Shown: positions 31,301 to 45,417 of the stretch, one piece after another | How positions within the stretch are numbered: position 1 is the stretch's first letter | Layout: every line of letters begins with the position of its first letter | Assembly: GCA_900239685.1 (NCBI GenBank) | Contig: OENT01000244.1 | Span: 62,001-126,000 of the forward strand | DNA: 64,000 nt | From: Rotaria macrura | Taxonomy: Eukaryota > Rotifera > Eurotatoria > Philodinida > Philodinidae | Direction: 5' to 3' | Notes under the pieces: model-generated | What the model saw: the letters and a program-made list of their open reading frames with translations, nothing else | What the model was told of the DNA's origin: nothing | Database searches by the model: none | Program-made: the position numbers and the translations under genes

Positions 31301-34092
31301 ATTAACAAGAATATACCTGTGCCAATTTAAACATATGTTTTTTTCGATCAACAATTTCAATTTGACCAGTCTAATTGACGAGTAAAAAATAAGGCATACA
31401 ATGTAAAACATGATTTCTAGTAAAAGAGAAAATATCTTTTACCGGTGCCCATCTAGCAATATCACCCGTATGTAACCAACCATCTCTATCCAATGCTTCT
31501 CTTGTTCTTTCTTCATCCTTATAGTAGCCACTGAATACATTTGCACCTTTAATACATAGTTCTCCGATATTGTCTTTTGAAAAATATTGCATATCAGGCA
31601 CGTCTACCAGTTTAATCATATTACACTTTAATGGTACACCGATATTTCCTGTTGTTGAATCTCCAAGCATCTGACACGTTGCTATACCACAACATTCTGT
31701 TTGTCCATAACCTTCCACAACATAAGCAGCGCAAACACGTTTAAGAAATTCGAGAATTTTCGGTGATAAAGGTGCTGCACCACTAACGATTATTTTAACA
31801 CGACCACCAAGTCGCTGTTGAATACGTTTGAAAACAAAACCATCCCAAAGTAAATGGCGTCTGACACGATGATTATTAACATCGGTGGCTTTAGCTGATA
31901 GAGCTTGATTGAATAGAAGACGTTTCAATGGACTTAATTGACGTATTGTCGATTGAATATTATCATACTTAAACAAAAAGACAAAAGAATAAACGAAATA
32001 TTTTTCTTATTGATGTTGATTCATGTTTACCATTCGATTTAGAAGTCGAGGTACACAAGGCATCAATGTTGGTTTTAAACAAGCAAGATCATCAGCTAAT
32101 TGACGTACATCACCTAGATAATAACCAATTTTAAAGCCCGAACTTAAACAATAGAGCTACAAACAGGATAATAAAAAAAGATTTATTTCATTGAATACAA
32201 AGAATTAATTAATGAATTGAAAGTTACTTCGATGGTTTGTTCATATGAATGAGCTAATGGTAAATATGAAATAATTGTTTCTAATTCGTTAAAAACTGGA
32301 TTCTAGAAAACATGAGAACAACCAATAAACTTGTCTTGTTAAATTAAACTTTAACATACAAAATGTTCCTTAGCTGATTGTATCAAACCAACTAAATTTC
32401 TATTTGTTAAAATAGCACCTTTTGGCAAGCCTGTTGTACCACTTGTATAACAAATTTCAAATAAATCATCGGGTTTAGGTGGCTAAAATGAAATTGCTAT
32501 GTTTCATTTATAAATCATTGAATTTCAATATATTACATGATGTGCAACCGGTTGTGTTTGGCCAAGTTGCTGTAAAAAAAAAGCATAAGATGAAATGTCA
32601 TTAGAAATCATAGGAAATCAAAAAAACAGATTCACGACTTTTGAAAACTTACTTGTAATTCATTGTATGTCATTATTTCGATTCCAGCTTCTTTTGCTTT
32701 ATTTCTTATATCATAATCTTTATCACTCGGTAACTTTTTTGTAAGTACTATTCGTTTTAATGTTGATATTTGATTAACAATTTTGATTAAGGCAAGTACA
32801 TTCTCAGGTTTGTCAACGAAGATTGTTTTCAATGAAACTGAAACGATTAAATTATTGCAAGAATTGATTCGTTAATTTAAATAAAAATCAATACTAATCA
32901 CAAACAACATACTTTGATTAATTATATGAGCAATAGCAGGCTCACCCAGTGTATCATAGAGGGGTACATAAATCATGCTTTGAAAATGACATGCCAAAGC
33001 AGTTGTCATCCACTAGAAGGTGTATTAGAAAAACAAAATAGCAGAAAAACATGCAGTACATATCAACGTACCTCAACACTATTGACTGCATAGATGCCAA
33101 TATAGGTATTTTGACCATAATTTTCACCTAGCTGAATAAGTCCACTACCAATATCTGTAGCTATTTTTTCTGCCTGATGATAAAAATATTTAATATAAAT
33201 GTACGATGAGTTTACTTAAGTTATTATGATTATCTACTTCTGTATATGACACCCATTGATATTCTGATTGACGATCAACTCGATATCCTAAACATCTTTG
33301 ATCGCCTAGATAAAGAAGAGAACATATTCGAAAGAATAATTGATAAATATGAATATAGACCTTTGGTAATGGCAGTATCTTTGCCAATTTGAAAACCATC
33401 ATAGAACGTGTTAAATGTACGATCATCAATATCCGATTTACCATTTGTTAATAATGGCTGTGTACCGAGGATAGCAGCAACACGCGCTTCAGAACATCCT
33501 TGTGCCTAGAAAGAAAATTTTTATTGAATGACTATTGTCATAGGTATGTGTACAGATGACAAAAACACTTCATGGGTTTGTCTTTCTTGTTATTGAATCG
33601 TTTCGAAAGATTGAAATTTTTTAAGTAAATTTTGGTTGTTTTTATGTTTATTTTTTTTTTAACAAAAACTTTCGTTCGATTCACATTGGAAGACAAGCAA
33701 AACATTAATATTTCATTCATATGATGAATCGAACATTGAAACGTAAATGTTCAGTAAAAATCGAATCGTTCATAATTTTGTCAGTGGATTACTTTTGTTT
33801 TTTATTTGAATAGTTCTTCTTTTTCTTTTATTTATTTTTGTTTTTTGCAAATATTTATTTAAAATCAAAATAAATATATAAATGAAATACTGACCTGAGC
33901 TGATATGGTAACATTTTGCCAATCAATATCTTGATTCATGACGTTAGGTGCAAAGTCTTCGGCAAGAAACGAAGATAATTTATCTTTATTACGATGAATA
34001 ACTGCAGCAGCTACAAGTGCAAGTGCACCACCAACAGCTAATGTTGTTTGTACAGAAGACGGAGAATTATCATCAGATACCAATCTGTCCAT
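28367..34092 (-). CDS. ACSL: Long-chain fatty-acid-CoA ligase, ACSL1/5/6 type (16 exons)
   Basis: It activates long-chain fatty acids to acyl-CoA through an acyl-adenylate. Exons: 33895-34092, 33361-33505, 33238-33305, 33072-33173, 32913-33012, 32653-32837, 32537-32569, 32360-32482, 32228-32302, 32031-32156, 31443-31967, 31317-31370, 28864-28953, 28699-28800, 28571-28642, 28367-28504; 711 aa (human ACSL1 about 698). An N-terminal membrane anchor ([17 protein letters not shown], residues 18-34) fits outer mitochondrial or ER membrane placement. The AMP-binding P-loop [11 protein letters not shown] is at 289-299. Further family blocks are [41 protein letters not shown] and [11 protein letters not shown]. 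The gate and C-terminal region has [19 protein letters not shown], and the end is [12 protein letters not shown]. All key motifs are intact. Which vertebrate isoform it matches cannot be decided. Confidence 0.95.
28954..31316 (-). other. ACSL: Long ACSL intron, nothing else seen
   Basis: This 2.36 kb intron separates exon 12 (KHMFKLAQ) from exon 13 ([13 protein letters not shown]). Neighbouring introns in this gene are mostly 50-100 bases, so this one is exceptional. No internal gene or repeat was recognised. Confidence 0.85.
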
Positions 34093-37000
34093 GTTTGTAA
34101 TTTCAATCTGATATTTTTGTTAAATGTGTGAATAGTTAGTAAATTATATTCAAGAAAAAATACAGAATATTGTTAAATGTGAACACAAACTAGAATGATG
34201 GAATAAAAAAAAAAGAAAACGATATTGTTATGATGAAAGGAAAAAGAAAGAATCTGTATAGTTATTAATATTGTGGTATGTGCTACCTAAGCAACGTCGA
34301 AAAAGAACGGAAGAAAGCAAAAATACGGAATTTTATATTCGTCTTGCGCACATATTGACCCATTTGTAAAAGAATGTACAAAAAAAAAGACAATACTATA
34401 AACTCGTAGGTTAATCATGGAAATGAAAAAGATGATTCATAATATTGCTTTATCTTGAAATGTAGTGCAACACGTGGAAGTATGAATAAAATCTTCAAAA
34501 TAGGACTAACTATTCAATTTTTTCATTATTATTGACACATAGTTAATAATCATGATTGTTATTGATACACCCCCACAGAAATTTAACACTTGTTGTTTTT
34601 AGTGCTTTTCTTCTTCTACATATTTGCAATGTTTTTCATTAAATTAATACATTAGGACATTAAAAGCATGTGCTATTATATTTCGATATTTAAACAGAAT
34701 CGTCACAACAATGACCATTGAACTTACCTATTTTCTTCTAAATTATTGATCGAATATGATGACGAACAGAATAGTAAAGATCGTTTTTTAAACTTGTTTA
34801 CACGACGATCGATGGCGGTGAAAGTTATGTGCTATCGTATTGGCAACAGAGTGAAACGAGAGTGGCTAGAATGATGATGACAGTGCTGCTGCGTTTTAGA
34901 GGCTGAAGAAAAGAAAGAAGAAGAAAGCAAGGAAAGAGAAACGACAGACTGCACAATGCCTTCAGACTTAACAGAAGGATCTATTAGGAGAAGAGGAAAG
35001 GAAAAAAAACTACAACACATAAGAAAACGACCACACCTTTAATAATCGTTGTCCAATCGGTTGACGCCATTGCACATATTAATTTTTGCTTCCTCTGCTC
35101 ATTTTCTGCATGTCATTAATGGGCTTTATACATACATGATAATGATTATGACAAAAATAATACACAAGTATTGTATTTCTTCTAAGAACAGCATATTCCA
35201 GTTAGATACGTTGTGTTCTAGTAATTCTTAATGTGATTATCTAATCGATTCGATCAAATACGATGTACATAGTTACATTATTTAAACAGACAGGTTGCAG
35301 TCAAATGAAATATGTTCTCTTACATAATGTAACAAACATTTAGTCCATAAAACTATCAATTGAAATTCTTTGTTAAAACTAAACTATTTAAAACATTTTC
35401 TCTATCATATTTTTTTACATCATCTTCTGTAGAAACAAAAGAACAATAGAAATGTTCATAGAATTTTATTCATAAATTACTCTTTGAAGTTTTCGTTGAT
35501 AAGGATTGTATGAAATTCTAAATTGTTTCTGAATATTTATGAAGATAACTTAATGATGACAAGGATGATGTACTGTTAGAAAACAATTTGTTTCAATGAA
35601 CAAATATTTTGAAAATTTACTCTTCACGAGAAAATATCTCGTGACGAGTAATATACTTGGAAAGAACTAATTTCTTTCAATCCATGATATTGCTCATCAG
35701 TTTTCAGTTAATTGTATACGTGATAATGTGGAGTTACATAGTGAAAAAAGATAAATACAAAGAAGTTGTGTGCTCCTCGCAGCTACAAATAGTACCGATG
35801 GCTACAGAAAATTTGTTCTGTTCACATGATATACCATGAACTTCTTGTCAAAACGTGAGAAAAGAAACACACTATCGTAAAGAAAAAGTAAATGACTGTG
35901 TACTCTGCTATGTGAGTTCGGATTACAGAAAAATGACCGAGAATTTTGAAAACAAAAATACCTTAGGCAACTTTTAAGCTCCTTAGACGAATATTTTCTT
36001 ACACGCGACATGACTCGATGAATCATCAGATTTAGAATGGGTACTAGTATAAGAGAAAACTTTCAGATGGAAGACGATGAAGAAAACAAAAAAAAGATAA
36101 GAAAGCTGTCAGAATGACAAGAGATAAAATTGAAATTCATTTTGCTCGATCAATGCCATCGTTTCATGAATCTTTCTACAATAAAGTTGAAAGGAAAAGA
36201 CTCTATCATTGATAGAGTAAAATGCGGCCATTAACAGCAGACACTATATGATCATTAATGGATTCAACTATTGTTCTTTATCCATTGCTATCTTCTTGTC
36301 TTGTAGCATACAATTCTATATGTAGTTTCCATCGTTTTTCCTTTTCCGTTCTCTTTCTATTCACTATTTACGCAACAATCGATGAGATCACTATTTCTTC
36401 CATTCTCTCACTAGTAATTCTAGTCTTCACTCATGAATTCCATATTGTCTGTAGTAATTTCTAATTTTTCTTTTTTTCTTGTGAACTATTTTCATCCTAG
36501 TCGATTTCATGTGTTGTTGAGATATAATACAATATTTCAATGACATGAACATCATCATAACTATAATTAAATAGTCGAAGTTTTGCATTTGACGACTACC
36601 CTTCTGTGGTGACAAATCTCAAATATAAAAATTTTAAACTTGACTTTGGAATTGTCAAATATATAGTGGATTCTATGTATCTATACATATGACTTGATCG
36701 TGTAGCTTATCTGAAAAGATAATTAAAGACAGTCGAAGAATCTGTTTATTAATAACAAATGTTTTCAATCTCAATATGTGAAAAAAAAAATATTTCATCA
36801 TCAAAATAATACTCAGTAAATTGAAACAAATACAAGTGTATGTATGTAAAGAGTCTATAAAGTAATCGCACCTCTTCAAAAAGTACGATTTGATACCTTG
36901 AAAATCACCTCGTTTCTCATCCATGCGAACAGTAAAGTGTCATTTCACGTAGAATTTAACTCGGAACTAATTTGCTCCTTTATGATTTCAAATGACGATA

Positions 37001-40000
37001 GTTTATGTTTTGTCTTCAACATTTGAACAACGTAAATAGACATGAAGAACTAATCAAAATTTTTATTATTCAATCAGTCGAAACTGTAAAGAAGTCGATG
37101 AATTATCATTTTTCAAATAAAAAAATATGTCGATTGCTTCACTAGATAATCTTACTAACACAGTACGAACAGTTTCAAGAAGAACAACAATAAAAAAATA
37201 ATATCTTGCCAACAAGTACACAATTACGCTCGACGTTCGTCTAACATTGTTCTATAATTATTCGCCCGACAACAACATTTTACGTACATACTCCACTCGG
37301 ATGTTCACGAATCTAGACACTATAGAACCATGATCTATATGTAAAACATTCTTCAAATACAATCTATTGAAATTTTATGAACTACTTACTTATTAATTAA
37401 AATAAAATAATTGAATGTGAGCAGAAACAAAACTTGTAGAGATTTATTATGCATGTAAAGAGATTAAAGATTTAAAGTCAATATGTATGTACGTGTAACA
37501 TATCGATGGATTAATGTTGCAACGTAGTTCTTATCGTGAACAAATATATATAACATTCAAATTTGATATTATTCCAAATTGAATAGAATACCGTTGTTCT
37601 TTTTTTTCTATCGAATCGATCTCAAGAAAATTATTAAAAAAAAATGCATGTAAATAATATGAAGCGAAGAACGTTAGTTCGATGACATCGCTGATATGTA
37701 TGTAGCAACCAATTAATAGTAGTACAATGAAGACAAAAACGAGGTTTCCATTTTCTTCGATAGTGATATCGAAGAAATTTGTAATTAGAACAAAATTTTC
37801 TACAGTGGAAAAAACATTCATATGTATATTGATCAATTAGTATTCTAAGGTATTGAAATTTTTCAGATCATTCCACAAAGATTAAGTATCATAATCTATA
37901 GAATCGTGTGACAATGCCTCAATCGAAAATAACTATTTATTTAGAATCTAATAGATGGTGACATGAATTGATACAATCTCATGAAAAAAAAAGCTTTCTT
38001 TAGAATTAACAACGTCATCAAGGATGAAATGTCTTGTATTTTAAACAATAATTTCATTAGATAATTAAAGCAACGATAGAATGAAGAATCGTCGAATAGT
38101 CATAGTGGACTTTGACTTGAGAAGTACTTATTTTATGGGTCACAAGATCTCACATCAATTGTCATGTCTCTTCTTTCAATGAATGAATATGACATTCTTT
38201 TTATATAATAGGAAATCTTGTATTTTCATTTTCTCATAGAAAAAAGACTAAATATTGAGACTCTTACCTTGAATATGAAAAACACTACGGATCAAGTTAA
38301 TCCTATTGAACAGTTAAAATAATTCATTCGTATCTCGAATTACTGTCAGTTCATCATAACACCTGTCAAATTAAATCTGAAAAGATTGAAACGATTATAT
38401 TGAATCGAGTTCAAGTTTAAACTTGTGCTTGAGATAAAGATTATTTTACCTTGATATAATACTACTATATCAGATAACAAAATTCAACAGCATGCATTAT
38501 ACTTGTCTAGTATGATCTTGACTTCCGAACATATCAAGTGAAAGAAATAGAAAACGAAATTTCGTATACTTTATGATTGGATGCATTCTCTATGAATGCG
38601 CACTATTGATTTTCATTCGAATAAATAACAATGTAAACTACATAGTCAAGGTTCGACATAATTATTTCACTATCGAAGTCTGAGAGAGAGAGAGAAGTAT
38701 ATTTTGAATATCTTATCAGTTTGTACTGTTATTTCGCTTTTGCTAAAGATGAATTATACTGTGAGTGAACGTGTTTCTACGTATTAGTTTACAAGTAAAA
38801 GGATTGTTTCATATCACAATAAAAGACTCGTGCTCTTATGTTCAGTGAATTTTTAGTAGATCCTAGTAATAATGAAAAAGCTGAAATTGAAACGAGAGCG
38901 TACCACTGACTTGTCTATTAGAGAAAGAAAATACAAGCTTGATCTAGCATGTGTTGTTCCAAAAACGAACCAGTACAACCGACAGATGTGAGATACATAT
39001 CTGCCTACAAGTCAGACACGCTCGAGAAGCATATCCTCTATTCAAAATATTCTTCACATCATCGGCTAATCTGAATCTTCATTTTTGAAAATTTTTCTAA
39101 TGAGTAAATCATCTAATAAGTAGATTACGTTCCTTCTTCGACCAACTACTCTAACTGTAACCAAAGCCGATCATAGCAAGAATGACAGCTCGATATTTAA
39201 GAAATGCGCACCAATCTTCATGACATCCATTCTAGGAGTTCTTATCGTTTTCACACAATTTTGTTCTAAAGTATTTGACAAAAAGTTCGAGTACTCATAA
39301 TTTTTTATGTCTGAGCACACAATTCATTACTGTGATTTCCAAACATGCTGTTTTTTATAGTTCATTCATTTATGCATAGATCTCATGTGACTGATATTTA
39401 TGAACACTCGAACAAGTTTCGCTTTCTAATCATGGATGAACAATCAACTTTCTCATGAGCCATTATCAGAATGTTTCTTTCAAAACAAACGAAGAACTAA
39501 TCATGCAACTGACTTCAAACACTCACAATGTTGAAGAGTATCGAGTGCGTACGATATTTCTTCTGATCGTTGAATTTGGAGTTGTTTCTGAGCGTAGGGT
39601 AAAAAGAAGAATTTTAAAACTAGTCATTATTTCTCGGAATTCGACTTTCTATGGAAAGAGAATCATCGTATCCATTGGGGCATGATCAATTGATCATCAT
39701 GGAAGTGTATTGATCGGTTTGATCAACTAGAAATTCTTTTTGATCATGTATTAACTGATTATACATTGGAAAAATGCCAAAAATATTATGATAGATCATC
39801 TCGAGAAAAATGTTGTCTGTGTATGCTAAAGTTCTGTGAACCATTTAATTATTGTTTATGGTAGTAATTAATGCTATAAAGATGAGACGAACCATGGAAA
39901 CGCTGCTCGAATACAAGTGATGATGAAGAAGAAAGTTTCGCTGATTCAATAGTACTTACGAACGAAAAAGAAAATCATTTTAATCCAAAAAACGAAGAAT

Positions 40001-40773
40001 ATTGATTTCGACTTCTAATTCACGAACGATTTGCTTCTTGTTGTCAATTTATTCTAAATTTTTTTCATTCAAACAAGGATTGTTTTATCAGCACATGTCT
40101 GAAATTATTCAACAAGAAACTTAATTTTATTTGATCTTTAATACTTTATCAAAAAATTTTAAAAAAAAACTTTTGGCAATCATACTGATTCTGTTGAAAT
40201 CCTATGGGAATTAATCGATTATTACTGAATCTCGTTTGTATTCATTAAACTTCCATGTCATCTTCTCAGTGATCTTTTGAGGTTTGATTCAATCAATGTG
40301 ATTGATCATTTCTCTTCGTCAGTAGCCAGAATATTTGATGATATTGCGTGAAAAGAATGAAGTATGGAGAAAAGTCATCGACATTTTACTCTATTATAGA
40401 TTTGCTACATCGGATTATAATGATCCTGTTTTTTAATGAAATTGTGTCAAATTGACTTGAATGAATATTTTTCTTCATTCAATTTGTGAACCTGGAAAGA
40501 TGGTATGTCTTGAGAATTCAAGTGTTCATTTCTCTTTTGTATCACTATAAAAATCATCGTATCTCAAACGTCGGCACATTAACACATTACTTTTACACAA
40601 GATCGAAATATCATCGAATTATGTATTTAAATAGAATGCATGTCAAAGCATGACAGATCTGTCAGCTGGCGTCAACTATTGAACTATTATTCGATTAAAC
40701 CCGCATACGTATTCTCATCTTATAATAAATCGATTCAAATATTCATTTTTGACTGATAAAATCAACTTATATT
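34093..40773. other. 6.7 kb gene-free stretch between divergent genes
   Basis: It separates the ACSL start (minus) from kanadaptin (plus) and must hold both promoters. The segment 34800-35040 is more purine-rich on the plus strand and could be a 5' UTR exon of ACSL. No supported coding sequence, tRNA or transposon was found. Confidence 0.55.
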
Positions 40774-40962
40774 ATGAATCAAAAAACAAATTATGGTTTT
40801 CATTTTGAACGACAGTTTTTGATTGATTTAAAATCGACCAATAGTAAAAGAAGTCTAATTTTGAAATATCGACGTAAAAAATTTCCGTCTGTAATTATAT
40901 CTTATCAACAATATAGAATCACGATTAAACTGAATCAATTGTTGCCATTTGATTTAATATGA
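40774..40962 (+). other. Upstream open reading frame overlapping the kanadaptin start by ATGA
   Basis: A 62-codon open frame (MNQKTNYGFHF...) ends in TGA at 40960-40962, overlapping the kanadaptin ATG at 40959-40961 in the arrangement ATGA. If both lie on one transcript it could regulate translation by termination-reinitiation. It is basic and matches no family I know, so it may be chance or may lie outside the mature mRNA. Confidence 0.3.
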
Positions 40963-43897
40963 CAGACACTTTTAAAATTCCATCTATTCCCATAGAAGAA
41001 ACAAAGATAGATGATACTGCAATTCCGTTACCTGTTGAAAATCAAGAACTTTCACATATACCTTCGACTAAACCAGAGTTGCCACCTGCTAATTTCTCAA
41101 CACCAGTTCGTCATAAAAACTTACAATATACTGAACCGGAATCATCTTCTATACCACCGATTGAATATTCACTTGAAGTACTACGCAACGGTTCTATTAT
41201 TGATTATATTTCACTTTCTCATCGACCGTACACAGTTTTTGGTCGTTCGCCTGATAATGATGTTGTACTGGAACATTCAACTATTTCTCGTTATCATGCT
41301 ATTATACAGTATAAGTCCGAATTCGAAAATGGTCAACCGGCTGGTCTCTATCTATACGATTGTGCTAGTACTCATGGTACGTTTATGAATAAAAAACGTC
41401 TTGAACCGAAAGTTTATGTGCGAATTAAAATCGGCTATATTATTAAATTTGGACAATCGACAAGACTTTATCTAGTTCAGGGTAATGCATCAGCCGAAGC
41501 TGAAAGTATCGATAATTCAGCTGGCGATGATTTAACACACGAACAAATGAAACAATTTCATGCAAAACGAGCGAAAATGCTTGCTGCTGTACGTGCTAAA
41601 CGAGAAAATGCTGCTAGTGAAGTCGATCACAATACGGTTACTGAGATCGATTGGGGCATGGGATCAGAAATGGACGAAGCTGCTGCAGATGCTGCCGCTG
41701 CTGCTGCTAGAATCGTTGCATCAAAAGAATTATCTCAAGATTTAGAACAGATTCAAAATGACGAAGAAAAGAAAAAACGAGCCGCCAGTAATGACCTTAA
41801 AAATCGTATTGAATATCAACAAGCTAAAAACGATCAAACAGTACTGAAAGAAATTATGTCACGTGTAAGTCCCAATTAATTAATGTTTATTCATAGAAAG
41901 TCCTATCATTTTCTTCTCTTCAGCGGAATAAAATCGTTAGAAGTATTTTTTTCAAATACTCTACCAAGTATCTGTTTCACATGCTCTATAGAAATTCATG
42001 TTCAGAATATTCAAACGTTTATGAATCATAGCTGATTCTTGTTTTCGTACAGTTGTAAGTGTTCACTAAATACAGAAAATGAAATACAACTAACGAAAGA
42101 ATTGGCAATGATTCCTAATGATGTATACAGCGGAGTTTTTTAACGACAGACGTGCTCTCATATATTCTCTAACGAGAAAATAACACAGAATAAATTCTAG
42201 GAAATCAATTTCAATTATTTTTTTTAGTGTACTGTTGTTGGAAAGTAGTTAAAAGTCTAACGAAGTGTGTACTTACATCATGAATAAGCATCAGCTTAAA
42301 TTTTGACGTTTTCTAACACGAAACATGTTACTCAGTGAGTATCAATTATCTAAGAAATACATTTTTTCGCGCCATTCTTTTTGTATTATCATGAATGTTC
42401 AAGTGATCACACACTAACAGGATTCGAGTTCAATCTTTTTCTACAAAGTTCTGAAGAATATCTAGGATATGTTCGTTAACGAATGTAAATACTTGGGAAA
42501 AATATATTCGATAGATTCTAATCTACAGTGACACTTCCAATATCAAATCTTAGAGCATCATTGTGAATACGTTTTCCGACGTATCATTTGCAATCTTCGA
42601 GTACAGGCTAGGCAAATGACTATCCATTAAACTTCTGTCACCTTCTCTCCTCTTCTATGACGATGTGTCGTGTAAACATCATATTAATTTAAAAATTTAT
42701 TTTTGTATAATTTCTACGTAGGTCGGTGATCCAGCGCATGATGACGATGATGATAACAATAATACGAAGAAAGAACCATTCTATCTAAAAGATCCAAAAC
42801 GAGCGTTAACAGCATTTTTTGAACGTGAAGGCGCCGAACTTACTTATGACGTTGAAGATCATCAATTTGGCTCGTATCGTTGTACAATTAAATTGCCTAT
42901 TGTTGATGAATATGGTCGTTCTATACAAGCTGAATGTGAACAAAAACATTGTAAACGTAAAGAAATCATTCATGAATGTATTCTTGAAGCTTGTCGTATT
43001 TTGGATGAACATGGTGTTTTACGTGAAGGTACAGCAGCATCGTCATTGAATACACCGCGTATTCAACAAATCAAACGGCAATTATTGGAAGAAAATGATT
43101 TCTATGAAGAAGATGAAGATACGTTTTTTGATCGTACAGGTGATTTAGAAAAGAAACGTCTCAAACGTATGGAATGGTCTGGACATTTAAATAATGAAAA
43201 ACAAACGGAAACATTTGATTCACTTTGTTTGAAATTAACAAATCTGTATAAAGAACAAGTTGATCTCGAACATAAATTAGAAGCAGCTAAACAAATGGAA
43301 GAAAATGCAGCAAAAAAAGCAGCAAATTCTGAAAAAGATATTGATGAAATCGATTTATATATACGTCAATTGAAACAAGGTGAAAAATTAAATATGAAAG
43401 TGAAATGGCAATGGAAAAAACGTTTATTAGACATCGACAATGAAGAACGGCAATATGCAAAATTACTTAAAATATGCAAACCGAAAGACTTTAATATTCA
43501 AACATGGAAACAAAACAGACGTGACGAGGCTAAACAAAATTTAATTGTCAAACCTTCATTCGTTCCATCAACACAATTGCCTCATCTTCCGAAGATAATC
43601 GTGGAAGAAAAATCTACTGTACAAATAGAATCTATGCCACCACCTCTACCGTCAGCATTGCAATCAACAGAAAGTGAAGATGTTCAATCTAAACCAGAAC
43701 AAAGTTCCACGATTGATCGGCCTCCTGCAAAACTATCAACAAAACGACGAAAAGTCGGACATTCGAAAGCTAATTCAAAAGATCAACACGATGATAGTGA
43801 TCATTACTCAGAAGATAAATTTGCTGGATGGATGCCACCTGAAAATGAACAAACAGGCGATGGAAGGACAGCATTGAATGATAAATATGGTTACTAG
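40959..43897 (+). CDS. SLC4A1AP: Kanadaptin (FHA and dsRBD-like nuclear protein, 2 exons)
   Basis: Exons are 40959-41864 and 42722-43897, giving 693 aa (human about 740-800). The 857-base intron has donor GTAAGT and acceptor CGTAG, phase 0. A Pro-rich N-terminus leads to an FHA domain (residues about 71-175) with the phospho-peptide-binding signature GRSPDNDVVLEHSTISRYHA and STHGTFMN. An Ala-rich acidic helix follows (ADAAAAAARI). Exon 2 encodes the conserved KDPKRALTAFFEREG segment, a double-stranded-RNA-binding-like fold (YRCTIKLP, CILEACRILDEHGVL), a long coiled coil, a basic nuclear-localisation-like patch (STKRRKVGHSK), and the family-typical end GWMPPENEQ...GRTALNDKYGY. Kanadaptin is a mostly nuclear protein linked to RNA processing. 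It was first described as a partner of the band 3 anion exchanger. Confidence 0.92.
41865..42721 (+). other. SLC4A1AP: Kanadaptin intron
   Basis: An 857-base intron interrupts the gene between MSR and VGDPAHDDDD. Nothing else was seen in it. Confidence 0.85.
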
Positions 43898-43935
43898 AAA
43901 TGTCAAAAACAAATTTATTTCTGTTTTGATTTGTA

Positions 43936-43941
43936 AATAAA
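43936..43941 (+). terminator. Polyadenylation signal AATAAA after kanadaptin
   Basis: AATAAA lies 39 bases after the kanadaptin stop codon, a plausible position for 3' end formation. Confidence 0.5.
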
Positions 43942-45417
43942 TATCGAGAAATATTCGATAGTTCTTGAAGGTATTTCTTGAAGAGAAACGATTTCTACTT
44001 GTCTATTGTATTTTTCATTATATTAAAATTTCAACGAGACACTGAACTCAATTCTTGGAATTCAAACAATCCAAAGTCAGCATATATATCATTGTTATTG
44101 TCACCTTCAGAAGAATGAATCGTTTCAACTGTCCGACATACTATAGACTCAAATAGAAGAACTCTTTTCAATCGACGAAAACTAGTTGGTCTAAAGTAAC
44201 ATTGAATGAACTTGTGATAAAAATTTCCCCTTAGTACAATAACGGATAGAAAACTTTTCTAAGTCAAGGTGCATAGTACAAGACATGCGCTTATGTAGCA
44301 TGTTTCTATTTTACTAAAGTAAATAAAATTTGCCAAGCAAGCAAAGTAAATATTTCTGCCTTGAATTGTTTTTTTTAGTATAAAATTGCATGTAGAACAA
44401 AGACAATTGTCTAGAGTTTAGAATGTATACCACCATATGATTCTATTAATTCGGAGTGGAACGAGTGAAAAATATTTTGAACTCGGATTCAATCAAGCTA
44501 AAATCTAAACAAATTTGAATATCTACTTCTGATCTAATGATAGAACGACAATACTATTTCATGCATTTGAGTGTGAATACGATTTGGATCTGTATGCAGA
44601 TTTTATTGAAACAATCTGTTTTCGTTTCAATATATATATATATATACAATTATAACATTTAAATTTTAAAAAATCTGATTCGTAATTGCCTAGAGTATAC
44701 GTTTTACAGAAGAAGCGTTGCAGTTGACATGAATAACTGAAGTCAATATAGTTGTTGTGATTTAACAAATATATATATTATTTTTGACTACAAGTGATCG
44801 AATTTCATGTCGTTAATTATAAGAACAATGTTTCCCTGCGAAAACAACAAGAGTTATTCTGTTATTATAATATGTAATCGAAGTAATCACATCAAGTGTA
44901 AAATTGTATAGATATATTCTATATAAATACATTATCGAATGTAATAAAAAATGAAATTGTAAATATCAGTCATATGAAAAATAATTCGTGATAGATATGT
45001 GATTTGACACGCACAATTGTATTCATGTGCAAAACATCGAATTTATTTTTCAATAATAATAATAATAATTTCAATTTCTACAATCTACTTATATCTACTA
45101 AGATCAACACTTCAATAATCTGTTGCTCTTCATTATTACAATCATTGACAAGAAAAATAAAATATTCGACATAAACGAATGTGTATCTTAGTATTTAAGA
45201 TCATTCTATTTAACGTTGACGATAGAGTGTGTACTCAACTATATTTATCATGAAGAGTAACATTTTCGAGCTAATCGATGTAAAAAGTAAAAATATGCTT
45301 TTTTTTTTGTGTCGAATAAATAATTGTTATTGTTTTATTTTGACATATTGCGCATGGGCACTAATTTTAGTGCTTATCTACAAAAACTAAATGAATATGT
45401 AAAAACACAAACGAGAA
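43942..45417. other. Intergenic region between convergent genes
   Basis: It contains a short (AT)n tract around 44630-44646 and AAT triplet runs near 45057-45070. No gene is seen. Confidence 0.6.
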
